64,000 nt of DNA, taken from contig OZ240239.1 in the NCBI GenBank assembly GCA_965198095.1, forward strand, positions 2,790,001-2,854,000, read 5' to 3'. Shown here piece by piece: positions 7,684 to 14,876 of this stretch. The notes below the pieces were generated by a model. It saw only the letters and a program-made list of their open reading frames with translations, made no database searches and was not told the origin of the DNA. Each line of letters begins with the position of its first letter. The stretch's first letter is position 1. The stretch comes from CBDFJH01 sp965198095 (GTDB taxonomy: Bacteria; Latescibacterota; UBA2968; GCA-2709665). A program made the translations under genes and the position numbers.

Positions 7684-8487
7684 ATGACAGAATCGGTGCG
7701 TCTCTACGTCCGCTATATCGGGCTTTCCTTCCGCAGCCAGATGCAGTACCGCGCCTCCTTCATCATGCTCTCCGTTGGCCAGTTCCTCGTGACCGGCGTG
7801 GAGTTCATCGGCATCCTCGTGCTGTTCGACCGGTTTGAGCGGCTGGACGCGTGGACCTTGCCGGAGGTGGCGCTCTTCTATGGGATGATCAACATGGCCT
7901 TCGCCCTGGCCGACGCCACGGCCCGCGGCTTCGACCAGTTTGGCGCCACCGTCAAAAGCGGCGATTTTGATCGGCTGCTCCTGCGCCCTCGCAGCACCGT
8001 CCTGCAGCTGGCCGGCCAGGAGCTGACCCTGCGGCGTATCGGGCGGTTTTCTCAGGGATTGGTCGTGCTGCTCTGGGCGGCGTTCGCCATGGATATCACC
8101 TGGTCCCTGGATAAAATTCTGATCCTGATCGGGGCCATCCTCGGCGGCGCCTGCGTGTTTTACGGCGTCGTGATCCTCCAGGCCACGCTAGCCTTCTGGA
8201 CGACCGAGGGATTGGAAATCATGAACACGCTGACCTACGGCGGGGTGGAAACCGCCCAGTATCCCCTCTCCATTTACCGCACCTGGTTCCGGCGGTTCTT
8301 CACCTTTGTCGTGCCCCTGGCCTGCGTCAGCTACTACCCGGCCCTGGCCATCCTGGAGAGGACCGACCCGCTGGGTTCGCCGAGCGCCTTCCAGTGGCTC
8401 GCGCCGCTCATCGGCCTCCTCTTCCTCTGTCTGTGCCTGCACGTATGGAGAATCGGCGTGCGCCACTACCGCTCTACGGGGAGTTGA
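7684..8487 (+). CDS. ABC-2 permease, second subunit
   Basis: A 267-residue membrane protein, paralogous in layout to the preceding permease. It has an N-terminal amphipathic stretch (RLYVRYIGLSFRSQMQYRAS) and about six hydrophobic helices, with the conserved cytoplasmic loop FDRLLLRPRSTVLQL typical of this permease family. The ATG lies one base after the TGA of the first permease. It closes the three-gene exporter operon; the following 280 bp have no gene. It probably forms a heterodimeric channel with its neighbour. Confidence 0.88.
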   Translation: MTESVRLYVRYIGLSFRSQMQYRASFIMLSVGQFLVTGVEFIGILVLFDRFERLDAWTLPEVALFYGMINMAFALADATARGFDQFGATVKSGDFDRLLLRPRSTVLQLAGQELTLRRIGRFSQGLVVLLWAAFAMDITWSLDKILILIGAILGGACVFYGVVILQATLAFWTTEGLEIMNTLTYGGVETAQYPLSIYRTWFRRFFTFVVPLACVSYYPALAILERTDPLGSPSAFQWLAPLIGLLFLCLCLHVWRIGVRHYRSTGS

Positions 8488-8768
8488 ACGCCCTGGCAAG
8501 CGCGCTTTTCGCGGTCGCCTTCAAGTAGCGGAGATCAGCGGAGGAGCGGGCGTGGCGTAGGTTTGGATGGATGGCTTCGAAGCGGCAGGATAACGGTGGA
8601 AGCAGCGTTGCGCCCTAGCAGGTAAGCCGCGCGCGGTGGTAAAGGCTAGGACAGTGTGGGAATCCTACAGGTGGTCGATGGCCAGAGAGGGCGTTTCAAG
8701 GTGTTGTCGAAGGTGATCCGTCGCGGGTACGTGGCGTTGCAGGGGCGCACGGGACGGCCTGCGGTGGA
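8488..8768. other. Intergenic, no gene recognised
   Basis: After the exporter operon I see no coding pattern, tRNA or clear terminator here. The 3' part (about 8745-8796) carries GC-rich blocks such as GGCAGGTCGCCCCTAC. These resemble REP-like sequences found around and inside REP-associated transposase genes, consistent with the transposase fragment next to it. Confidence 0.4.
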
Positions 8769-9032
8769 TCAAGACGGCAGGTCGCCCCTACGGTAACCGT
8801 TCGTTATGATCACAATCCCGTGAAGATGGTTGGGCATGACCACCCAGGCATCCAATTCGATTTCGACGCGGATTCGGACGGATTTCGACCATTCATCCGC
8901 GACAATCCGGCCCGCCTGATTCAACATCATTTTCCTATTCGCGATTTCCCCGAACAAGATTTCACGGTTGTGCGTGCAAATGGTGACGAAATAGGCGCCG
9001 GCCTGTGAATAATCGTAGCTGCGCAGCCGCAT
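8769..9032 (-). pseudogene. Truncated REP-associated (Y1/IS200-like) transposase
   Basis: The translation MRLRSYDYSQAGAYFVTICT, then REILFGEIAN and AWVVMPNHLHGIVIIT, is unmistakably the N-terminal half of a REP-associated tyrosine transposase (RAYT). The HUH metal motif (NHLHG) is present. The frame runs into a REP-like GTAGGGGCGACCTGCC block and stops at 8769, before the catalytic tyrosine. Upstream, in-frame RPDTYKRRRRA-like codons reach back to a TAG near 9090 without a normal start. Related GGCAGG/CCCTAC blocks occur on both sides (8776-8796 and 9090-9106). It is a dead remnant that cannot transpose. Confidence 0.75.
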
Positions 9033-9115
9033 TGCACGGCGGCGGCGCTTATACGTGTCGGGACGTCGTGTAAAAAGATAGCGCTTCCCCTACGAGACCT
9101 GCCGGAATCGTGGCG

Positions 9116-9462
9116 CCCCTGTCTCTGTCCGTACCAGTTTCCGCCGTCGTCGTCGACGATAGCGAAAGGCTCCCACCCCATCTTCTGAGGCACCAGGGTG
9201 AATGTCACGCCGCGAGCGCGCATCTCCTCGAAGGCGGCGTGAATCTATCTGCACTGGAACACGATGGACGGCTGTGCTCGTCCCAAACCTTCATTATCGC
9301 CTTGGCGTAGACCCCCAAGTTCGATGCCCACCGGGCGGCTCGACCTCGATCCACGCCGCGTCCGGCCCATGTCGGCCTCATAGCCCAACTCGAACCCAAC
9401 CCGGTCGATCTAGAACCGAACGCGCTCAACCGGTCTTCTACATAGACGGCCGCGGTTGCCAT
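9116..9462 (-). pseudogene. Decayed VOC-family (glyoxalase/bleomycin-resistance) gene
   Basis: On the minus strand the frame opens with MATAAVYVEDRLSAF (ATG 9460-9462). A different frame then gives IDRVGFELGYEADMG, interrupted by in-frame stops, and the piece ends with EEMRARGVTFTLVPQKMGWE and FAIVDDDGGNWYG. These are the N-terminal VYVED strand, the FY...VGFELGYEA block and the C-terminal FxxxDxxGNWYG block of a single VOC domain. At least one frameshift and two nonsense codons make it non-functional. It lies between the transposase remnant and tRNA-Arg. Confidence 0.7.
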
Positions 9463-9560
9463 CTAGGTAATCACCGGATGCTTCTCCAAAAGGGGTGCGC
9501 AATGCGCAAATCGCATGTCGTAGCCGCATATGCACGAGGCATGAGCGGCTGCAAATGGTG

Positions 9561-9633
9561 TACCCCTGGGGCGATTCGAACACCCGACCAACGGATTAGG
9601 AATCCGCTGCTCTATCCTCTGAGCTACAGGGGC
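9561..9633 (-). tRNA. tRNA-Arg (anticodon CCU)
   Basis: A 73-nt cloverleaf on the minus strand. The acceptor stem is GCCCCTG with CAGGGGT, the D arm GCTC-AGAGGATAGA-GC, and the anticodon arm GCGGA-TTCCTAA-TCCGT, with CCT at positions 34-36. The T arm carries GTTCGAATC. The 3' CCA is not encoded (discriminator A followed by CAC). It lies downstream of apt and at the edge of a degenerate stretch, a common setting for insertions next to tRNA genes. Confidence 0.93.
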
Positions 9634-9679
9634 ACTGTTGTCAAACAAACGCTGGAACGGGCTTTCAGCACCAGAGACG

Positions 9680-10192
9680 CTAGTAACGGATCAGGGAGAA
9701 GACGCCGCGGTCTCCGAGTTTCTTTCGCCCCTCCAGAAAGGTGAGCTCGATCAGGAACGCGATCTCGACAATCTCTCCCTCCAATGCGCCCACCAGCTCG
9801 CACGCCGCCGCCATCGTCCCTCCGGTGGCCAGAAGGTCGTCGACCAGCAGCACACGTTGTCCCGGTTGAATGCCATCCCGGTGGATCTCCACCTCGTCGG
9901 TCCCGTACTCGAGCGCGTAGGCGGCAGAGATCGTTTCCGCTGGCAACTTGCCCGGCTTTCGGATCGGAACGAATCCGGCCTCGAGCTCCAGGGCCAGTGC
10001 TGCGCCGAGGATGAAGCCCCGGGCTTCCACACCCACGACCCGTTCGACCCGCCGGTCCCGGTATCGACCGGCCAGCGCCCGCGCCGCCTGTGCGAAGGCG
10101 GGGCCGTTCGACAGCAGCGTCGTGATGTCCTTGAAGACGATCCCCTTTTTGGGAAAGTCCGGGACGTCGCGGATCAACGCGGATAAATCCAC
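9680..10192 (-). CDS. apt: Adenine phosphoribosyltransferase
   Basis: A 170-residue type I phosphoribosyltransferase that converts adenine and PRPP to AMP in purine salvage (cytoplasmic). The N-terminal block IRDVPDFPKKGIVFKDITTL is the signature of Apt. GVEARGFILGAALA follows, and RVLLVDDLLATGGTM is the PRPP-binding loop. Length and motif spacing are normal. It is the last protein gene of the minus-strand group FAD/Fe-S oxidase, acylphosphatase, apt, with tRNA-Arg 46 bp downstream. Confidence 0.96.
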   Translation of the reverse strand: MDLSALIRDVPDFPKKGIVFKDITTLLSNGPAFAQAARALAGRYRDRRVERVVGVEARGFILGAALALELEAGFVPIRKPGKLPAETISAAYALEYGTDEVEIHRDGIQPGQRVLLVDDLLATGGTMAAACELVGALEGEIVEIAFLIELTFLEGRKKLGDRGVFSLIRY

Positions 10193-10205
10193 GGGGGCTC
10201 CTTAC

Positions 10206-10481
10206 TCAAAAACGGATTTCGAAGTCGGACTCCGAACCGTGGCGCGGGCACACGCCCGTGTCGACGGAGACGACGTGAGCTCCGGGTGGCCCTCGCCTCA
10301 TCGCCTCTACGAACGCAGAGACGTCCGCCTCCGCGCCTTCAACCTCCAGTTCCACATCCCCGTTCGGCCTGTTTCTCACGTAGCCCGCCAGACCCAGCTG
10401 TTTGGCCGTGCGCTGCGCGAAAAACCGAAACCCGACGCCCTGGACGCGTCCACGAACCGTGGCGTGGAGGCGCGTGGCCAT
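10206..10481 (-). CDS. acyP: Acylphosphatase
   Basis: A small enzyme (91 residues from the chosen start) that hydrolyses carboxyl-phosphate bonds. It carries HATVRGRVQGVGFRFFAQ with the catalytic arginine at about residue 19, and GYVRNRPNGDVELEVEG with the catalytic asparagine at about 37, in the usual alpha/beta sandwich order. The ATG at 10479-10481 is chosen because the family starts here and it shares its A with the TGA stop of the upstream oxidoreductase (TGATG). This indicates translational coupling. A longer in-frame start at 10520 would lie inside that gene. The C-terminal tail is somewhat longer than minimal AcyP. Confidence 0.92.
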   Translation of the reverse strand: MATRLHATVRGRVQGVGFRFFAQRTAKQLGLAGYVRNRPNGDVELEVEGAEADVSAFVEAMRRGPPGAHVVSVDTGVCPRHGSESDFEIRF

Positions 10482-13351
10482 CAGCAGGCCAGACCAGGAT
10501 CGGCGCTCAGGTTTTCCCACAAGATTTCCACCGGATGGCGGGCCCGTCGACCGGTCGCGTGGGCGATCTGTTGCCGGCAGGAAAAACCCGGCGCGGCAAT
10601 CTCGACCTCAGGGCCGGCCGCCCGGATCGCCTGCATCAGCCGGTCCTCCCCCACCTTCAGGGAGACCGCGTACTTTTCGGCCTCGTAGCCGAAGGCACCC
10701 GCCATGCCGCAGCAGCCAGATCCGATCAGCGTCGCCGTATGGCCCGGCGGCATTGCAAGCGCCGCCATCGTGGATTCCATGCCCCAGAGCGCCTTTTGGT
10801 GGCAGTGGCCGTGCACAAGGATCTCCTTTTTGGACCCGGAAAAGGGAAGCTCAACACCGTCCCCACGCAGCCGATTCAGGTACTCTTCCGCCGTGTAGGT
10901 GTTTTCAGACACCGCGCGGGCCCTGGGATCGTTCGTCAGGTCCAAATAGTCGTCCCTCAGCATCGAGACGCAGCTCGGCTCGACTCCCACGATCGGATAT
11001 CCCATCCGCGTCAACGCATAGAGGCTGGCGACGTTGAAGTCGACGTGCGTTTTCGCCTCTTCGATCATCCCGCTCGACAGCATCGGTCGTCCGCAGCAAC
11101 GTTTGGAAGGAAGCAGCACCTCGTGTCCGGCCGCCTCCAACAACCGGGTCGCCGCAATCCCGATCTCGGGATGGTTGTAGGTCAGGTAGGTGTCGTGGAA
11201 CAGAACCGCTTTGCGCGCGCGCTTCAGCGGCTCGCGCCGGGCAAACCAATCGGTGAACCGCTCGCGAGCGAACGGCGGCAGGGTGCGTTCGGGCGCAATC
11301 CCGAGCCATTTCATCACTTGACGACTCAGGCGGCTCTTTGAAAGCCGGTTTGCCAGGGGCGCAAACGCCCAGCCCACCTGGTTGATCAACTCGATGTTCC
11401 CAAAAAGCCAGGTGCGGAGCGGCCGCCCGTGCGCCTTGTAATAGTGGGCCAGAAATTCGTACTTGATCTTGGCCATATCCACGTTGGACGGGCATTCCGC
11501 CTTGCAGGCCTTGCACTCCAGGCAGAGGCCGAGGACCTCGTGGAGCCGTTCGTCCGTGAGACCTCCCTCCAGCTTCCCGGAGATGGCTGCACGGAGGGCG
11601 TTCGCCCGTCCCCGGGTGGAGTGTGCCTCCTCCAGCGTCGCCATGTAGGAGGGGCACATCGTGCCGGTCTGCCTTTTCCGGCACTCGCCCACGCCGTTGC
11701 ACATCTCCACGGCCCGGTGAAATCCCCCATCGGACGAAAAGTCGAAATGGGTATCGAGCGTCAACGCTTCGTAGCCGGACCCATACCTGAGATTCTCGGT
11801 CATCATCGGGGCGTCGACGATCTTGCCCGGGTTCATCAGACCGCGAGGGTCGAAGGCCTGTTTCACGTCTCTGAAAGCCTGATAAAGCCTGCGCCCAAAC
11901 AGTTGCTCGTTCCAACAGCTGCGCGCCAGGCCGTCGCCGTGCTCTCCGCTCATGGCCCCCCGGTATTTCACGACGAGCGCCAGAGTCTGCTCCGCGATCG
12001 ATCGCATCTTCCGAATGTCGCGCTCTCTTTTCAAGTTGATCACGGGACGCACGTGCAGCAACCCCACGCTGGCGTGCGCGTAATAGCCGGCGGACACCCC
12101 GCTCGATCCGACAAGCGCGTCCAGCTCAGCGATATACTTGTGCAGCACCTCCGTCGGGACCGCTGCATCTTCGATGAACGCGATCGGCTTGGGATCTCCC
12201 TTCACCCCCATCAGCAGGCCGAGGCCGGCCTTCCGCACGTTCCAAACGTGGTTCTGTGCCTCAGCCGTGACAGCCCGCGTAAAGGCAAAGCCGAGGTTCC
12301 TTTTCTGGAGCACCCGTTCCAACGCATCCAGTTTCGGTAACAGCGCTTCTTCTGATGCGCCGTAGTACTCGACGACCAGGACCGCGGCCGGATCTCCCTG
12401 AATCCATCCCCGCTGGCGCGCGAGCGAGAGAGACCCCTTGGTCTGATCCATGATCATGCGGTCGATCAACTCGACGGCGACCGGGCCGGTTTCCAGGATC
12501 GGCACGACAGCACGCATCGCCTCAAGCAGATCTCCGAACTGAACGACGCCCAGGACGTTGGCCTTCGGGAGCGGGACCAGGCGCAGCTTGGCCTCCACGA
12601 TCGTCGCCAGGGTGCCCTCCGATCCGACGATCATGCGGCACATGTTGAAGGGCTGATCCTTGATGAATTCATCCAGATTGTAGCCGCCGACGCGCCGAAG
12701 GAGTTTCGGATAGCGGCGTTCGATCTCACTCCGGTGCACCCTGGCCAGGCGGACGACCTCCCGGTAGGATTGGCCCTCCAGGTCTTTCTGATCCATTTTT
12801 TCTTTCAGGTCATCCGCGTGCAACTCGCGGAACGTCGCCTCGGAGCCATCGGCCAGGAGGACCCGCAGTTCGGCGACGTGGTCGATCGTCTTGCCGTAAA
12901 GGATCGAATGGGCGCCCGAAGAATTGTTTGCGATCATGCCGCCGATATTCGCGCGGTTGCTCGTGGCCACGTCGGGGGCGAACTGGAGGCCGTGAGGTCT
13001 CAGACAGGCGTTCAGCAGGTCCAACACGACACCCGGTTCGACCCTCACCCAACGCTCCCGCACGTTCAACTCGAGGATCCGGTTCAGATACTTCGAGCAG
13101 TCCAGAATCAGCGCCCGGCCGATCGCCTGTCCGGCCAGCGCCGTGCCGCCCCCCCGAGGCAGGATGGGCACGTTGTAGTCGTTCGCAATCCGAACGGCCG
13201 CTTGCACGTCCGCGCGATGTTTCGGTATCACGACGCCCAGCGGTTCAACCTGGTAGATGCTCGCGTCCGTGCTGTAGAGCAGGAGCGAGACCGGATCGAA
13301 CCTCACCTCGCCTTCAAGGGCATCTCTCAGGGCGTCATACAGGGATTTCAA
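10481..13351 (-). CDS. FAD-linked oxidase/Fe-S oxidoreductase fusion (D-2-hydroxyacid dehydrogenase, YdiJ/GlcD-GlpC type)
   Basis: A 956-residue fusion. The N-terminal half is a PCMH-type FAD domain (PRGGGTALAGQAIGRALILD near 66-85; IGGMIANNSSGAHS near 136-149) plus the FAD-oxidase C-terminal domain (SGEHGDGLAR). The second half carries ferredoxin-type cysteines (CNGVGECRK...GTMCPSY and CLECKACKAECP) and two cysteine-rich CCG-like domains (RCCGRP, GSGCCGMAGAFG). Proteins of this build oxidise D-lactate, D-2-hydroxyglutarate or similar acids and pass electrons through the Fe-S clusters to the respiratory chain. The exact substrate cannot be read. It is coupled to acylphosphatase by a TGATG overlap. 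Confidence 0.92.
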   Translation of the reverse strand: MKSLYDALRDALEGEVRFDPVSLLLYSTDASIYQVEPLGVVIPKHRADVQAAVRIANDYNVPILPRGGGTALAGQAIGRALILDCSKYLNRILELNVRERWVRVEPGVVLDLLNACLRPHGLQFAPDVATSNRANIGGMIANNSSGAHSILYGKTIDHVAELRVLLADGSEATFRELHADDLKEKMDQKDLEGQSYREVVRLARVHRSEIERRYPKLLRRVGGYNLDEFIKDQPFNMCRMIVGSEGTLATIVEAKLRLVPLPKANVLGVVQFGDLLEAMRAVVPILETGPVAVELIDRMIMDQTKGSLSLARQRGWIQGDPAAVLVVEYYGASEEALLPKLDALERVLQKRNLGFAFTRAVTAEAQNHVWNVRKAGLGLLMGVKGDPKPIAFIEDAAVPTEVLHKYIAELDALVGSSGVSAGYYAHASVGLLHVRPVINLKRERDIRKMRSIAEQTLALVVKYRGAMSGEHGDGLARSCWNEQLFGRRLYQAFRDVKQAFDPRGLMNPGKIVDAPMMTENLRYGSGYEALTLDTHFDFSSDGGFHRAVEMCNGVGECRKRQTGTMCPSYMATLEEAHSTRGRANALRAAISGKLEGGLTDERLHEVLGLCLECKACKAECPSNVDMAKIKYEFLAHYYKAHGRPLRTWLFGNIELINQVGWAFAPLANRLSKSRLSRQVMKWLGIAPERTLPPFARERFTDWFARREPLKRARKAVLFHDTYLTYNHPEIGIAATRLLEAAGHEVLLPSKRCCGRPMLSSGMIEEAKTHVDFNVASLYALTRMGYPIVGVEPSCVSMLRDDYLDLTNDPRARAVSENTYTAEEYLNRLRGDGVELPFSGSKKEILVHGHCHQKALWGMESTMAALAMPPGHTATLIGSGCCGMAGAFGYEAEKYAVSLKVGEDRLMQAIRAAGPEVEIAAPGFSCRQQIAHATGRRARHPVEILWENLSADPGLAC

Positions 13352-13486
13352 ATAGCGGTCTTTCCTCGGACGAATGGCGCCGGTGCATAAACGCCACCCG
13401 AAACGTGTCGAGATGGATCAGGGCAGACGCGACAGTCCGTTCGAAAATAGGACCGATGCAAGGGGATCCTCACGGATCCCGAAAGA

Positions 13487-14509
13487 TTATCGCAAGACCG
13501 GTTCCGGTGCCGTCACGTTGAATCGCACCGTTTCAAAACCGACTTCACAGGGGTGTCCTGGCGCGATCTTCAACAGGCCCCGATCGGGCCGGCAGATCGA
13601 GGACCAGATCGTCCCCCACCCCTCCCGGCGCCCCGGCGCAGTCGGATGGCCGCCGTGAACGCCGGCGCAGATCGTGCAGTGGTGGTCGGAAAGAATCTCC
13701 TCGACGAGCGCCTCGTCAACTTCCCCAACCTGTTTGCGAAGCACATCCGCCACGTATGCATAACGAATTCTGGAGTGCTTGGAGCGTTCGGAGGCATCTT
13801 CTGCGCCCAGCATATGGTTGGTCGAGATCAGGACCCCGTTTTCCGGCCTTCGAACGGTCACCGTTCCGGGTCTGGCCTCGACGACCGCGGCCTGACCGCT
13901 GGCATCTGTAATCAGATAGGCCATGGAGCGGAGGTGATACACAGACCGCAAGAGCTGTTCCGCCTCCGCCACGCAACTGCAGGTTTCGGCAATCGTGTCG
14001 ACCAGCAGATTCCACTGCAGACCGGGCTCTGAGGGCGCCTGTCCGGGCAGGGACGAGATGACCGTATACAGGCCATCTGCGTTGAGACAGTCCGGATGGC
14101 CGGCCCAGTGGTGCGTGTAGGAAAGGAAGGGCGTAGCCCCTTCGGCCTGAATCTGTCTGAGCTGGCACCACTGCAGATCGGCGTAGACCCAATCGTAGTT
14201 GCGGCCTACGATCACAGCGCCGTCTCGGCTGGCGGATGGCAGCACGGAGAAGGCGGTACAGCCGCGGAGGACGCCTTGTCTTCGCGCGAAAAAGTAGTAA
14301 GTGAATCGGTCCCGGTCGAACCGGCCGCCCTTCAACACGCCCTCGTAAAGCGCCACCAGCGGGGCGTGGAGCCGTTCCGCCTCCCTCAGGCAGGCGAACG
14401 CGTAGTCGCAGTCCTGTTTCGTGACTTCCGGCATGGGAAGCGCGCCCAGCGCGCGACCTCGCTGCCGTCCAATCTCGTAATGGGTGCCTCTATAGCGCGT
14501 TGTTTTCAC
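13487..14509 (-). CDS. C45-family Ntn hydrolase (acyl-CoA:6-APA acyltransferase-like)
   Basis: A 340-residue protein of the peptidase C45/isopenicillin N acyltransferase-like family. These are Ntn hydrolases that normally cleave themselves to expose an N-terminal cysteine. The N-terminal GTHYEIGRQRGRALG is typical. C84 in LRGCTAFSVLPSA is the probable nucleophile and GRNYDWVYADLQ follows as usual. The C-terminal GHPCEVGFETVRFN is the conserved strand near the end. The natural substrate is unknown; most bacterial homologues are uncharacterised amide hydrolases. It stands alone, 135 bp upstream of the FAD/Fe-S gene. Confidence 0.82.
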   Translation of the reverse strand: MKTTRYRGTHYEIGRQRGRALGALPMPEVTKQDCDYAFACLREAERLHAPLVALYEGVLKGGRFDRDRFTYYFFARRQGVLRGCTAFSVLPSASRDGAVIVGRNYDWVYADLQWCQLRQIQAEGATPFLSYTHHWAGHPDCLNADGLYTVISSLPGQAPSEPGLQWNLLVDTIAETCSCVAEAEQLLRSVYHLRSMAYLITDASGQAAVVEARPGTVTVRRPENGVLISTNHMLGAEDASERSKHSRIRYAYVADVLRKQVGEVDEALVEEILSDHHCTICAGVHGGHPTAPGRREGWGTIWSSICRPDRGLLKIAPGHPCEVGFETVRFNVTAPEPVLR

Positions 14510-14876
14510 GATTGATCTGGGCCAGCAGGACTGCGGCCGACAGGTCTGGATCTGGCTGGAGAAAGATGGAAGTAATGTAAACTATCGCAGGGTGAAGGTC
14601 AAGGTCACGAGGCGCTTCACCTGTAGATCGAACGCTCAAAGGGCTTGACGTCCTTCGAAGGAATCCCTAATCTCTTTTTCGAGCCGGCAGGGTGCGGCTG
14701 CCGCTGCTTTCAGCCCCCCAGCGCGGGACGCACCGTCGAAGAGGATCGCACGCAGACGCGCGGAGAAAGGGCATGGGCGTCGCCGCAAAGCAGCGGATCA
14801 ACGGCAGGATCGGAGTTCGCCTCGACGGGCACAGCCCGTGGTGAGAGCGCCGACTCGAATTTCCGGAGGACGTTGA
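14510..14876. other. Intergenic region with the thioredoxin-operon leader
   Basis: This 367-base gap holds a likely promoter at 14645-14673 and then an untranslated leader of about 200 nt. Close to the ribosome binding site is a perfect 6-bp hairpin (ACGGGC-ACA-GCCCGT, 14825-14839). It is followed by CCGGAGG seven nt before the ATG. No small gene or known riboswitch is recognisable. Confidence 0.45.
14645..14673 (+). promoter_or_regulatory. Candidate sigma70 promoter
   Basis: TTGACG (14645-14650), a 17-nt spacer and TAATCT (14668-14673), upstream of the DUF255 thioredoxin-like gene. It is a good match to the housekeeping pattern, in a region without competing genes. Confidence 0.5.

Noticed and set aside
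8769..9106. Complete insertion sequence with terminal inverted repeats
   Set aside because: The GGCAGG/CCCTAC blocks are only partly inverted and the transposase is truncated, so an intact element cannot be supported.
14674..14876. Riboswitch in the leader of the thioredoxin-like gene
   Set aside because: Apart from one short hairpin near the ribosome binding site I recognise no known aptamer pattern.
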